A stretch of DNA of 61,229 nt from a virus: positions 1-61,229 of IMG/VR virus record IMGVR_UViG_3300037516_000484; one strand, written 5' to 3'. Numbering within the stretch: position 1 is the stretch's first letter; the number at the start of each line of letters is the position of its first letter. Shown here in pieces: positions 18,443-28,071 of this stretch. The notes under the pieces were generated by a model. It saw only the letters and a program-made list of their open reading frames with translations, searched no databases and was not told where the DNA came from. The position numbers and the translations under genes were made by a program.

Positions 18443-19087
18443 ATGGAAATTTTTATTAGTATAGATGGTGTTATAAGAAACACAATTCAAAAATTTGACT
18501 TTCATTATAAGGATTCTTATTTGGATAGTGAAAGTGAAGATGTCTTTGAATACGACATAACGGAACCAATTCAAAACGACAATTTATTAAATTCTTATAA
18601 ATTTCAATCACAAGAAGAATTTGAATATTTTTTATTTGTTGAATACCCAATTGAAATATTTGGTCACGCTGGTTTGAGTTACTCCACCACATTTACGGAT
18701 TTACATAAAATGATTTTTGATAATCCTGAACACAATTTTACATTAGTTGGTTTAGATGAATTAGGTAAAGCAAAACCTGCAACACTTTTCTTCTTATCAA
18801 AAAATGGATTCATGGGTAATAATATTAAATCTATTAAAACTGAAAACTTAAATGAGAATTGGAATAAGTGTGATGTTTGGATTACTGATTGTAAAAAAAT
18901 TGTTGACTCGTGTCCAAGTGATAAAGTTGTAATTAAATTTAATACGACTTATAATCAATACTTTACAAATAAAAAAGAAATAACTAAATTAACAGAAATA
19001 CAAGAACCATGGTTGAAATCTTTGGAAAAATCTACTACATTGACCTTGACGGAGTCACAGACAAATGTAGAACAGGAAAAAATATAA
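18443..19087 (+). CDS. Unrecognised protein with HAD-like N-terminal motif
   Basis: A 214-residue protein starting MEIFISIDGVIRNTI, which resembles HAD-superfamily motif I but lacks the first catalytic aspartate of DxD. Other segments are IEIFGHAGLSY and VGLDELGKAKPATLFFLSK. It may be an inactive or divergent HAD-like protein. The C-terminal ~26 codons overlap the next gene in another frame. Confidence 0.55.
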   Translation: MEIFISIDGVIRNTIQKFDFHYKDSYLDSESEDVFEYDITEPIQNDNLLNSYKFQSQEEFEYFLFVEYPIEIFGHAGLSYSTTFTDLHKMIFDNPEHNFTLVGLDELGKAKPATLFFLSKNGFMGNNIKSIKTENLNENWNKCDVWITDCKKIVDSCPSDKVVIKFNTTYNQYFTNKKEITKLTEIQEPWLKSLEKSTTLTLTESQTNVEQEKI

Positions 19088-19290
19088 AAGACGAGGATGG
19101 AGAAGATGTTACCGAGGTAAACATTTTCAAATATGAAATTATAAAAATGTGTTTAGATAGAGTGTTGGCCGAGTTTGAACAAGTAGATGAAGAACTTGGT
19201 GAATTCGCACAAAACAATACAACCACATCATTTAAAATTGCATTTAACACACTAATAAAAAATCAAATATTAATAGAAGACGATGAGTAA
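19009..19290 (+). CDS. Small acidic protein, overlaps two neighbours
   Basis: A 93-residue protein (KIYYIDLDGV, VNIFKYEIIKMCLDRVL, FKIAFNTLI). The balanced composition and long hydrophobic/acidic helix look genuine. Its start overlaps the preceding gene by 79 nt and its stop overlaps the next by 8 nt. No family recognised; the IDLDGV segment is also faintly HAD-like. Confidence 0.6.
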   Translation: MVEIFGKIYYIDLDGVTDKCRTGKNIKDEDGEDVTEVNIFKYEIIKMCLDRVLAEFEQVDEELGEFAQNNTTTSFKIAFNTLIKNQILIEDDE

Positions 19291-20347
19291 TAACGAAAAC
19301 ATAGAAAAATTAGAATCTGCTTTAGGTAGATTAAATAACAATGAAAGTGTTGTTTATTTTTTAACATACGACACTAAAACAAATGCAAGAGCATCAGTAA
19401 AATACATTTACGATTTAGCATTAACACTTAATAGAAATGGTAGAAAATCCAAAATTTTAGTTGAAGATAAAAACTATGTTGGGGTTAGTTCTTGGTTAAG
19501 TGAAGAATATAGTGAATTAGAGATTGTATCTATCAAAGAAGATAAAGTTGAAATTAAAATTGAAGATGTCTTAGTTGTTCCCGAGTATTACGGAAACACA
19601 TTACAACAATTATCAAACATTAGATGTATTAAAGTTTTATTGATACAACAAAAAGAATATATGTTTGAGACATTACCAATTGGTAGTAGGTATAGTGAAT
19701 ATGGATTTGATAAAGTTATTACCACAACTGAAAGTGCAAAAAAATACATTTTAGATTACTTCCCTGAAAGTTTAGTGTATATTATTCCGCCAATTATTGG
19801 AGATAATTTTAAACCAATTAATTTACCATTAAAACCTTATGTGGCAATCAGTTGTAGAGATAGAGCGGTACATAGAAAATTAATTTCTGAATTTTATTTG
19901 AAGTTCCCACAATTGCGTTGGATTACTTTTAGAGATATGGTTCAGATGTCTTATGATGAGTTTTCGTCAAACTTAAAGGAATGTATGGTATCGGTATGGG
20001 TTGATGATGAAAGTACGTTTGGTACATTCCCATTAGAATCTATGAAATGTGGGGTTCCTGTAGTCGGTAAAATTCCTGACACTGAACCAGATTGGTTAAG
20101 TGAAAATGGTATGTGGACATACGATGGTAATAAGTTAGTTGAATTATTAGGTACCTATATTTTAGCGTGGATTGAGGGTATTGAATTAACTGACGAAGTT
20201 AAAGATAAAATGAAAGAAACGTTATTACCTTATGACACCGAAATTACAAAAAATAATATTTTATCAATATTTGGTTCATTAATAAATAAAAGAGTTGATT
20301 CTATTCAATCGGCATTAGACAAATTAAAACAAGAAGAAACAGTATAA
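19283..20347 (+). CDS. GT-B fold glycosyltransferase (GT4-like)
   Basis: A 354-residue protein. The N-terminal lobe starts VVYFLTYDTKTNARASVKYI. The C-terminal lobe carries the family signature STFGTFPLESMKCGVPVVG, the donor-sugar E-x7-E region with a following GxPVV. A second GT-B enzyme beside a GT-A enzyme suggests a short glycan is built stepwise. Target unknown. Confidence 0.75.
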   Translation: MSNNENIEKLESALGRLNNNESVVYFLTYDTKTNARASVKYIYDLALTLNRNGRKSKILVEDKNYVGVSSWLSEEYSELEIVSIKEDKVEIKIEDVLVVPEYYGNTLQQLSNIRCIKVLLIQQKEYMFETLPIGSRYSEYGFDKVITTTESAKKYILDYFPESLVYIIPPIIGDNFKPINLPLKPYVAISCRDRAVHRKLISEFYLKFPQLRWITFRDMVQMSYDEFSSNLKECMVSVWVDDESTFGTFPLESMKCGVPVVGKIPDTEPDWLSENGMWTYDGNKLVELLGTYILAWIEGIELTDEVKDKMKETLLPYDTEITKNNILSIFGSLINKRVDSIQSALDKLKQEETV

Positions 20348-20348
20348 T

Positions 20349-21128
20349 ATGAAAAATATAACAGTAATTTTACCTTTACATAAATTAGATGATGATTATA
20401 AAGTTATGTTAAATAACGCGTTATCGTCTATCGAGGATTTCCACAATGATGTTAAAGTGTCAATTGTTTGTCCAAGTAAATTAAAAAAAGATTTAGAGAA
20501 TCTTTCTGAAAAATTAGAAATTGAAATTGTGGTTAATAAAGGTGAAACAGATTTTTGTTCACAAGTTAATTTAGGTATTGAGAAATGTGATACTGAATGG
20601 TTTACTATTTTAGAGGTTGATGATGAATTTAGACCTATTTGGTTAAAATCAATCAACGATTATATGAAAATTTATAAAGATGTTGATGTATTTTTACCTA
20701 TTGTAAGAGACATTAATACTGATGGTAAATTTGTAAGTTTTACAAATGAATCAGCTTGGGCATATGGTTTTACTGAAATGCAAGGATTCATTGACAATGA
20801 AGTATTATTAGATTTCCAAAATTATCAAATAAGTGGTGGTTTATATAGAACCCAAGTTATTAAGGATAACGGTAGTTTAAAAGAAAATATCAAATTAACA
20901 TTCGCATACGAATTCTTTTTAAGATTAACACACAATGGTATTAGGGTCATGACAGTTCCTAAAATCGGTTATCAACATGTAAACTTAAGAGAAGACTCAT
21001 TATTTTGGGATTACAAGAATAATGAAAAACAAAAACTGTCAGAAAATGAGGTTAAATTTTGGTTGGAAACTGCCAAAAAAGAATTCTTTTTTAAGAATAA
21101 ACGAGATGTAAATTATGAAACAGTTTAA
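20349..21128 (+). CDS. Family 2 (GT-A) glycosyltransferase
   Basis: A 259-residue protein with the GT2 opening TVILPLHKLDDDYKVMLNNA, a nucleotide-binding region, and a metal-binding DxD-type motif in EVDDEF (residues ~93-98). The C-terminal half has FEFF-like and YQHVNLRED segments typical of this fold. One nt after the previous glycosyltransferase and directly followed by the sigma factor gene. Confidence 0.78.
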   Translation: MKNITVILPLHKLDDDYKVMLNNALSSIEDFHNDVKVSIVCPSKLKKDLENLSEKLEIEIVVNKGETDFCSQVNLGIEKCDTEWFTILEVDDEFRPIWLKSINDYMKIYKDVDVFLPIVRDINTDGKFVSFTNESAWAYGFTEMQGFIDNEVLLDFQNYQISGGLYRTQVIKDNGSLKENIKLTFAYEFFLRLTHNGIRVMTVPKIGYQHVNLREDSLFWDYKNNEKQKLSENEVKFWLETAKKEFFFKNKRDVNYETV

Positions 21129-21827
21129 ATGCCGAGACCACGAACCCAAAAAATATACTTTGGTGAGGATCAAGAAAAAGCCGTCGTTAATTACCTAGAG
21201 AGTACTGACGAAGACGAAAGAAACAAAATATTCAATGAGTTTTTAAGAGAACCATTAGTTATTATGGTTGAAAGTATTATTAGAAGATATAAATTATATA
21301 GGAAGGATATGGAATTTGAAGAAATTCACACCGACACTATGTCTTTTTTAATCACCAAAATTAATAAATTTGACCACACAAAGAACACTAAAGCGTATTC
21401 ATACTTTGGAACTATCTGTAAAAACTACCTTATGGGAGCAATACAGAAAGACACTAAAGAACAGAATAGACAAGTATCTTATGATGACATATCATCTGAC
21501 ATTGAAGATAGAAAAGATTTGTCTTATGTTATTGATGAACATATTATTGATTATCAAAGTGTTATAATTAAATTAACCATTTCTTTAGAAAACTTTATTG
21601 AGAAGGAAAACCTAACGGAAAACGAACAAAAATTGGGATATGCCTTGTTAGAGATTTTTAGCAATTTTGATAAAATATTCCAAGTTGGGGATGGTAATAA
21701 ATTCAATAAGAACCTTATCTTACTCTCATTACGAGAAATGACCTCATTATCCACAAAAGAGATTAGAGTATCCCTAAAACGTTTTAAAAAGATGTATGAC
21801 GGTATTTTGGTTGGATTTTTAGAATAA
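21129..21827 (+). CDS. Late-type RNA polymerase sigma factor (T4 gp55-like)
   Basis: A 232-residue protein. Residues ~25-115 match phage sigma region 2: a helix with REPLVIMVESIIRRYKLY, then TMSFLITKINKFDHTKNTKAYSYFGTICKNYL, the aromatic-rich segment that melts and reads the -10 element. The C-terminal part is short and has no clear region 4, as in T4 gp55. In T4, gp55 directs host core polymerase to late promoters. Here it is the likely reader of the TATTTATW elements found before virion genes; that pairing is inference. Confidence 0.7.
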   Translation: MPRPRTQKIYFGEDQEKAVVNYLESTDEDERNKIFNEFLREPLVIMVESIIRRYKLYRKDMEFEEIHTDTMSFLITKINKFDHTKNTKAYSYFGTICKNYLMGAIQKDTKEQNRQVSYDDISSDIEDRKDLSYVIDEHIIDYQSVIIKLTISLENFIEKENLTENEQKLGYALLEIFSNFDKIFQVGDGNKFNKNLILLSLREMTSLSTKEIRVSLKRFKKMYDGILVGFLE

Positions 21828-21830
21828 ATC

Positions 21831-21838
21831 TATTTATT
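21831..21838 (+). promoter_or_regulatory. Late-type TATTTATT element for gene 21842
   Basis: TATTTATT ends 3 nt before the ATG at 21842, at the head of the baseplate gene run. Confidence 0.55.
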
Positions 21839-21841
21839 GAT

Positions 21842-22219
21842 ATGAGAACACAAAGAAACAATATTACTTTAGATGTTGATTCGGCGTTAGCCCTAATGCA
21901 GGAAATCTATAACGATGTTGTAGAGAATAGAAATACTGCGTCCCAAATTTTGAGAAAAATGATGGGATTTATGAAGGACGCTGAAGATATGAGTACAATT
22001 GGACCTGTTATTAAAGAACAACAGAAGATTTTAAACGATTGTACCGAGAAGAAAATTTCATTAGTTAAATTACAAAGTTTACTATTAAAACAAACTACAG
22101 GTGGTGGTAATGGAGGTGGACCAATGGGTAAACTTACATTATCGGATGAAGATAGGGAGTTATTAGATAAACTGGTAAATGATGGTTCAGATAATAAACC
22201 AAGTAATTATTCATTATAA
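21842..22219 (+). CDS. Unrecognised helical virion-type protein
   Basis: A 125-residue protein: a helical N-terminal ~85 residues, then a Gly-rich linker (TGGGNGGGPMG) and a short acidic C-terminus. It has a late-type element, and its stop overlaps the start of the 685-residue structural protein (TAATG), which suggests coupled translation and a shared assembly. Confidence 0.6.
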   Translation: MRTQRNNITLDVDSALALMQEIYNDVVENRNTASQILRKMMGFMKDAEDMSTIGPVIKEQQKILNDCTEKKISLVKLQSLLLKQTTGGGNGGGPMGKLTLSDEDRELLDKLVNDGSDNKPSNYSL

Positions 22220-24276
22220 TGTCATCATTAAACGATAAATTAAGCGATCCAGCTTTTCAACAGAAATCAATAGAACAACCAGAAAAAGGACAACCCACTC
22301 CCAAAATATCTAAAACAAAGGTTTTAATTGCTAGAATTAAAGGGAAAATTCAGGCTGTTAAGGAATTTACCGAAAAGTATAACAATGCAATAGATGAGGA
22401 TGGTTTTGGGGGTATTATTGATTTTAATGGAGATGGTCCATTACTTGCGGATGCAAAAAGAAAAATAAAGAAAAAATTTACAGATTTAAAAACTAAACTG
22501 CAGAAAAAAAAAGATGCTGGAAAATTAAAAACCGATATTTTTAGTCAAATTATTGATTTAGTTGATACTTTTTTAAATAAAAAAAAATCTACAACTTTTA
22601 CTGTTAAAAAAACTTACGGGTCTAAATTAACAACACAAAACTTTGTGTCTAAAGACAGATTACATTTTTTAGCACATGAAGCCATTAATACAACAATAAC
22701 GTCTTCTAAAAATATTGTGATGGATAACGTTAAAAATATCCTTTTTGCTGGAGACGGTATTTGTGGATCATCGACTCCAATCACGGGTAGTACGTTATTC
22801 ATACGACCTGGTGAATTTGATTTTATGAATATTTTGACAATAAACCCAACTAGTAATAGTGGTCAAATTGTCTATGAACCACAAAATCCATCAAGGAATT
22901 TAATTAAAATGAATCGTACATTATATTCTACCTTTACAGCAACAGGAACTACATCGGTTGAAGCATCTGACGGAAAAAAACTATTTGACTTAGAATGGGT
23001 GGAAGCAGATCAAGAATTTAAATTAGATAATTTGTCAGGTGTTGTCACCTTGGCACAAACAGGTGCTACGGTTGGTGGTTTTTTTAATGATTATTATAGT
23101 AATATTGAACAGTTAGATTTGTCGGCAGTGGTCAAAACTGCAACGATGATGGTATTGAAAGGTGATAAATCTGAACCCCCGTTATTTGATATTGGTATGA
23201 ATGATTTAAATAGATTACTAAATAAATTGATGAAAGTTTGTAATAACCCAAGTCAAGGATTAAATCAAAGTGCGGAAAATCAATTTAATGAAGACGATGA
23301 AGATATTGAATCTTATTTTGATTTTGACGATATGGAAGGTATTGATTTAGACGACGAGGCGAATAGATTCAATAAAGTTTTAAAATTTACAGATTGTAAT
23401 AATTTTACAATACCATCAAATCCATCACACTATGAAGATTTTGTGTATCTTTCAAAAAACAATTTAGATGATGCAGTAAATGACGTCTTTTTAAATACTG
23501 CAACAACATCATATCAAGAAGCTGGTGGAACAATACCATTAGTTAATTTTCAAATATCGTTATTCAATAGTTATATTTTAAACTTACCTAAAGCATTGAT
23601 TGGTTCTATTTTATCACCAAAGTATATTTTACCAATTGTAATAATTTATAAATATATAAATTCAACGGGAGGTAATGTTGTTTTATTGGCAAAAGAAATA
23701 ATGAAAAAATTACATAAATTGTTTTTCAAAATAATTAAGGATATTTTATGGAAATTTATAAGTGAGTTTTGGAAATTAGTTAAAAAAGATTTACTTGAAT
23801 TTTTAAAAATTACAGCGTGGAACATATTAAAAGAAAAAATTAAAAAATATAGAGATTATATTCTTTCTGTTATAAATTTATTACGTGGACTGTTGGACAC
23901 AAAGCTTAATAACTGTAATGCATTATTTACTGTGATTGATAAAACAATAGATGCTGCATTATTTGGGGGACCTAATTTTCAAGTTCCTGGTATTATTGAT
24001 TCCTACGCTGATAAAAAATCAGGATTTAGTAATACTAGAACTATTATCAATATCGTGAAACAATTAGAAAAACAAGGTATAAATGCATCCCAACCAATAT
24101 TTGGTAAAGATAATAACTTATTAAATGTTTTGGCAACAACAGTCCAACAACACACTAAAGAAGTAAATAATAACTCTTACATGCACGGTTCAAATAAACC
24201 GATAACGGTGCCTGTTATTAATGGAGTGGCGGTAATAGCACGAGGAGCACTTAAAGTCACTGGAGGACTAGCATAA
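22219..24276 (+). CDS. Large baseplate/tail-type structural protein
   Basis: A 685-residue protein. The N-terminus is basic and helical, the middle mixed (an acidic stretch NEDDEDIESYFDFDD around 370-385), and residues ~485-570 are strongly hydrophobic and amphipathic with many Lys (KLHKLFFKIIKDILWKFI). The C-terminus is Gly/Val-rich. It sits with the OB-fold hub gene, so a baseplate hub or tape-measure-like role is likely, but no family is recognised. Confidence 0.6.
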   Translation: MSSLNDKLSDPAFQQKSIEQPEKGQPTPKISKTKVLIARIKGKIQAVKEFTEKYNNAIDEDGFGGIIDFNGDGPLLADAKRKIKKKFTDLKTKLQKKKDAGKLKTDIFSQIIDLVDTFLNKKKSTTFTVKKTYGSKLTTQNFVSKDRLHFLAHEAINTTITSSKNIVMDNVKNILFAGDGICGSSTPITGSTLFIRPGEFDFMNILTINPTSNSGQIVYEPQNPSRNLIKMNRTLYSTFTATGTTSVEASDGKKLFDLEWVEADQEFKLDNLSGVVTLAQTGATVGGFFNDYYSNIEQLDLSAVVKTATMMVLKGDKSEPPLFDIGMNDLNRLLNKLMKVCNNPSQGLNQSAENQFNEDDEDIESYFDFDDMEGIDLDDEANRFNKVLKFTDCNNFTIPSNPSHYEDFVYLSKNNLDDAVNDVFLNTATTSYQEAGGTIPLVNFQISLFNSYILNLPKALIGSILSPKYILPIVIIYKYINSTGGNVVLLAKEIMKKLHKLFFKIIKDILWKFISEFWKLVKKDLLEFLKITAWNILKEKIKKYRDYILSVINLLRGLLDTKLNNCNALFTVIDKTIDAALFGGPNFQVPGIIDSYADKKSGFSNTRTIINIVKQLEKQGINASQPIFGKDNNLLNVLATTVQQHTKEVNNNSYMHGSNKPITVPVINGVAVIARGALKVTGGLA

Positions 24277-24279
24277 TAT

Positions 24280-24480
24280 ATGGAAAAAGAAAAAATTATA
24301 GAAATAGTATATGACGTTGAAAATAAATCAAATAAAGATTTATTCATTGTCGTTAATGAATTATACGAAGAATTTGAAAAGACAAAACAATTAATAATTG
24401 ATTTAACAAGACATATGGAGAGTGTTGAAAGTTCATATAATAAAGTTAATAAAGAAATTGAAAAAAGGATTAAGAAATGA
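24280..24480 (+). CDS. Small coiled-coil protein
   Basis: A 66-residue, almost wholly helical protein with heptad-like spacing (LYEEFEKTKQLIIDLTRHME). It overlaps the next gene by 4 nt (ATGA). Possibly a baseplate assembly or chaperone-type subunit. Confidence 0.6.
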   Translation: MEKEKIIEIVYDVENKSNKDLFIVVNELYEEFEKTKQLIIDLTRHMESVESSYNKVNKEIEKRIKK

Positions 24481-25988
24481 AAATAATTGATATCGCCATT
24501 TGTGTTGATAATAATGACCCAAAAGGTATTGGTCGTATTCGTGCAGTTAGGTATAGTTCATATACGGGTGAGTTAGAAAAGGCTTTTGATTATAATGCTT
24601 GGGATGACAAGGATTTATTTACCGCAATTCCATTTTTACCGACAAATTTAAATTTCATTCCTGAAAAAGGACAATCAGTTAAAATTATAAATTACGACAC
24701 TGATAAAGATACTGTGAATTTGGAATATATTGCTGGCCCATTTACGACTGTTCATGATTATAATGGACAAACACATTCGGCACAACTTGAAAATACAACA
24801 TACGGTATTGCAGCGAAACACGGTGAAGATGTTAAAGATAAAGACGGAAATTATATTAAACCAAAATCTAATGGTTCGTTAGCAAAAAATACTGATTATG
24901 GTGTTTATGGAAAATATGGTTCTGATGTTATTTTTACAGAAAATGGTGTGAATATTAGAGGTGGTAAATTGTTAAGTAAATCATTTGCAACAAGTGCACA
25001 AAAAAAGACATTATTGTCACATCCGATAATGTCGGATAATTCATCAACAATACATTTAAAAAAATACCCAAAAAAATTAGAATATAACAATAAAGATGTT
25101 GTCACAAATACCTTACAAATTCAACAAATCAAATATTTTGTTGAGTATAATGTTACTAATTTTTTCGGTGGAGGAGTTAATATTGAATTTTATGTTTATG
25201 ACACTAAAAATGGAGGACCAAAATTTGTAAGTTCAAACTCGAAATTAGAAGATATTGTTTTAACTACTGGTAGTACGTTAATCAACGCATATAACATTAA
25301 CAATAGAGTGAACACTTCAATTGAACCCACACTTGTATTTACAGCTTCAGATTTAAAAGAATCGATTGTTAATATACGGTTAAATCTATATAAATTACAT
25401 CACGATGGATTGAACTACTTCAACCCAATTTATGGTGAAACCGAAATGCATCCATTTTATTTTAGATGTAGAAAAGAATGTAAAGAGAGAACTTTAGCGA
25501 CCCCAACTGAATTAACGAATAGAAAAACTTTATTAACAAACGTTACTTTTGGTAATAGAATCCAAGAAGGTATCGTTTTCTCAAAATCAAGTTTTGACGC
25601 TCCAACAGTAACTAGTGTAACAAAAAAGAATGTTTTGGAAGAAAGCGGTGATAATGTTGAACAAACATTTGCAACCGTTAAATCAGACAAAATCTATCTA
25701 ATTTCAACAGATACCAACGAATATAACATACCAATTGATTTTACCAAAATTGACAGGTATGAACCTACTCACGAAAACTACATTAAAGACATTGAACCTA
25801 ATACATATGCGTTAGTTAGGGGTGAAGTTTTGATAGATGTACTCCAATCAATGATTAGATTAATCACCAGCCATCAACATAATTTGATGGGTCCATTGGT
25901 TCAAACTGACCCGAGTTTCGTTAATTTAATGAAAAAAATCACAACTTTAGAAAATGACATGTTAAACAAATCGATTAGAACCAATTAA
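24477..25988 (+). CDS. OB-fold baseplate hub/spike protein (T4 gp5-like N-terminus)
   Basis: A 503-residue protein. Residues ~1-90 (IDIAICVDNNDPKGIGRIRA, FTAIPFLPTNLNFIPEKGQS, DTVNLEYIAGP) follow the OB-fold domain of gp5/gpV-type central spike proteins. Beta-rich segments follow. The C-terminus has a helix (VLIDVLQSMIRLITSHQHNL) and a short coiled coil. No lysozyme domain is visible. It would form the central hub or needle base of the contractile tail. Confidence 0.65.
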   Translation: MKIIDIAICVDNNDPKGIGRIRAVRYSSYTGELEKAFDYNAWDDKDLFTAIPFLPTNLNFIPEKGQSVKIINYDTDKDTVNLEYIAGPFTTVHDYNGQTHSAQLENTTYGIAAKHGEDVKDKDGNYIKPKSNGSLAKNTDYGVYGKYGSDVIFTENGVNIRGGKLLSKSFATSAQKKTLLSHPIMSDNSSTIHLKKYPKKLEYNNKDVVTNTLQIQQIKYFVEYNVTNFFGGGVNIEFYVYDTKNGGPKFVSSNSKLEDIVLTTGSTLINAYNINNRVNTSIEPTLVFTASDLKESIVNIRLNLYKLHHDGLNYFNPIYGETEMHPFYFRCRKECKERTLATPTELTNRKTLLTNVTFGNRIQEGIVFSKSSFDAPTVTSVTKKNVLEESGDNVEQTFATVKSDKIYLISTDTNEYNIPIDFTKIDRYEPTHENYIKDIEPNTYALVRGEVLIDVLQSMIRLITSHQHNLMGPLVQTDPSFVNLMKKITTLENDMLNKSIRTN

Positions 25989-25993
25989 TTTGA

Positions 25994-26001
25994 TATTTAT
26001 A
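25994..26001 (+). promoter_or_regulatory. Late-type TATTTATA element for gene 26013
   Basis: TATTTATA ends 11 nt before the ATG at 26013. Confidence 0.5.
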
Positions 26002-26012
26002 ATAAAAAAGAG

Positions 26013-27401
26013 ATGTCATATTTCCGTTCCTATTTTGAAAAGAATAATACTATTATTAAGGATTCACAGGCTAACACCGCAAAAAACCCTGCAACAGAGA
26101 TTTTTTATGGTTCTTCATTTTCTAAATTTTTATTTAAAGTTGACTTTACCGATTTAAAAAATAAAGTTAATAACGATGAATTAGTGGTAGATTCTAACAC
26201 TAGACATACTTTACATTTAACAAATACAATATTTGGTGATGAGGGTTTAAAAGGTGAGAATAGAACTACAGGTAGAGACAGAACAAGTTCATTTGACTTG
26301 ATATTATTTAAATTAGACCAATTTTGGGATGAAGGTTTAGGATTTGATTACGCCGATTCGGGTTATGATTTTGTAAATGGAAACAGAACATTTGACGAAA
26401 GACCATCAAACTGGTATTATAGAACAACATTGAATCAATGGTCAACTGCAGGTGTATATCACGACTCCCCAACAGTCATTTCAGGATACACAGGTAATAA
26501 AATACATATGGATAATGGTGGTGAAAACATTGATTTTGATATTACCCCCTATGTAAATGGTATTATTTCAGGTGATACGAATCATGGTTTAGGATTATCG
26601 TTCGCCGTTGTTTATCAATATTTAACACCTGATAGAGACCAATCAGTTGCATTTTTTACAAAATACACACAAACATTCTTTGAACCATATGTTGACTCAC
26701 ATTTTGAAGATACCATAATGGACGATAGAAATAATTTTGTTGAGAAAGTATCACAGAATTTATATCTATACGTTACAAAAGGAACCAATTTTTATAATTT
26801 AGATTCAAACCCAACGGTTGACATATTAGACTCTGATGGAGCGGTTATTACAGGTCTTTCAGGTTTAACCACAACATTAATTAGAAAAGGTATCTATAAG
26901 GTTACATTTACAATAACCACACCAGAATGTGACGGAAAAAAATTCTTTACTGACCATTGGAAAGGTGTTATTTTAGATGGTAATACAATTTCTGGTGGGG
27001 TAAGACAAAAGTTCATTCCAAAACCATACACTGCCGGATTTACGGTAGGTGAAAACCAAACAGAATTACAAAGGTACGCCATTCAATTTTTTGGAATTAA
27101 ACAAAATGAAAAAATAGTAAGTGGTGAAATAAGAAAAGTAGTTATTACATTTAAATCTATTGATGTACCTAAAACGGTATTGTTAGATGAGGTTTATTAT
27201 AGAATTTATATTGAGGAAGGTACGACCCAAGTAATTGTACACGATTGGACGTTATTAGATAAAACAAATGAAAACTCATTTCAATTAGATAGTTCTTATT
27301 TAATACCAAGACAGTATTTTCTACAAATTAAAGGAAAAACCCATACGGAAGAGATATACTATAAGGAGTCAATAAATTTTGAAATTGTATCAGAAAAATA
27401 A
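26013..27401 (+). CDS. Beta-rich baseplate/tail structural protein
   Basis: A 462-residue, largely all-beta protein (DNGGENIDFDITPYVNGIIS, GLGLSFAVVYQY, then Ig-like segments VTFTITTPECDGK and RKVVITFKSIDVP). This composition is typical of baseplate wedge or fibre-attachment proteins. It follows the OB-fold hub gene and has a late-type element. Exact role unknown. Confidence 0.6.
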   Translation: MSYFRSYFEKNNTIIKDSQANTAKNPATEIFYGSSFSKFLFKVDFTDLKNKVNNDELVVDSNTRHTLHLTNTIFGDEGLKGENRTTGRDRTSSFDLILFKLDQFWDEGLGFDYADSGYDFVNGNRTFDERPSNWYYRTTLNQWSTAGVYHDSPTVISGYTGNKIHMDNGGENIDFDITPYVNGIISGDTNHGLGLSFAVVYQYLTPDRDQSVAFFTKYTQTFFEPYVDSHFEDTIMDDRNNFVEKVSQNLYLYVTKGTNFYNLDSNPTVDILDSDGAVITGLSGLTTTLIRKGIYKVTFTITTPECDGKKFFTDHWKGVILDGNTISGGVRQKFIPKPYTAGFTVGENQTELQRYAIQFFGIKQNEKIVSGEIRKVVITFKSIDVPKTVLLDEVYYRIYIEEGTTQVIVHDWTLLDKTNENSFQLDSSYLIPRQYFLQIKGKTHTEEIYYKESINFEIVSEK

Positions 27402-27403
27402 TG

Positions 27404-27411
27404 TATTTATT
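27404..27411 (+). promoter_or_regulatory. Late-type TATTTATT element for 27415 operon
   Basis: TATTTATT ends 3 nt before the ATG at 27415. This supports the downstream start and heads a four-gene operon. Confidence 0.6.
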
Positions 27412-27414
27412 AAT

Positions 27415-28071
27415 ATGAAGAAAATTATAATTAGCGAAGATCAATTAAAGAAAATAATTGAAAGTCAAACAACTGAAAACTATATGTTTTTCGGTAATTT
27501 ACAACAAATTCACAGACAATGTGAAATGTTAATGAAAATGAATCCCCAAGAATTGGACCAAATTATTAAAAATGGTCACGATTGGGCAGATGATCATGTA
27601 TCTGAAGCTAAAAACAATATGGATCAAGTTTTTGATTTCTTTATGAACGAAACAAAACGTAAAGATAGTCAAGATGTAACTGCTGATATGGATCAGTTTA
27701 GTATGAATGAAGAAGGACAACTTGACGAAAAATGTTGGGACGGTTACAAACAAGTTGGTTCTAAGATGAAGAACGGTAAAAAAGTTCCAAACTGTGTTCC
27801 TGTAAATGAAGCGAGTAGTCCTGCACAACAAGCCGCAATTGCAATCAATATGAAGAAAAAAGGTGTTGAACCTAAAAATGTGTCAGAAAGGGAGATGTAT
27901 GAAGCAATGGCAATAGACGAAAGTAAAAACTGCCCAACAGACCCTGCAAAATGGGCAGCATCTAAGGCTAAAGCTAAATCTAAATTTGACGTATACCCTT
28001 CAGCTTACGCAAATGGATTCGCAGCGAAAGATTATAAAGCAAAAGGTGGTGGTTGGAGAAAATGTAAATAA
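27415..28071 (+). CDS. Phage protein with KFDVYPSAYAN-type domain and putative capsid-targeting peptide
   Basis: A 218-residue protein. The start MKKIIISEDQLKKI (27415) is chosen over an upstream ATG at 27379 because the late element ends 3 nt before it. Two conserved phage motifs follow: CWDGYKQVGSKMKNGKKVPN, and a C-terminal CPTDPAKW plus KFDVYPSAYANGFAAKDYK. I have seen this last domain in many marine phage proteins, but its function is unknown. The I-S-E motif in the first eight residues fits the (I/L)xE cleavage rule of T4-type prohead proteases. Confidence 0.7.
   Translation: MKKIIISEDQLKKIIESQTTENYMFFGNLQQIHRQCEMLMKMNPQELDQIIKNGHDWADDHVSEAKNNMDQVFDFFMNETKRKDSQDVTADMDQFSMNEEGQLDEKCWDGYKQVGSKMKNGKKVPNCVPVNEASSPAQQAAIAINMKKKGVEPKNVSEREMYEAMAIDESKNCPTDPAKWAASKAKAKSKFDVYPSAYANGFAAKDYKAKGGGWRKCK

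Noticed and set aside
18443-18490. Calling the 18443 product an active HAD phosphatase.
   Set aside because: The nucleophile position of the DxD motif is Ser in SID, so catalysis is unlikely and the resemblance may be chance.
27379-27414. Earlier in-frame ATG for the 27415 gene.
   Set aside because: It lies inside the preceding gene and before the late-type element; the downstream start gives the recurring MKKIIISEDQ leader.
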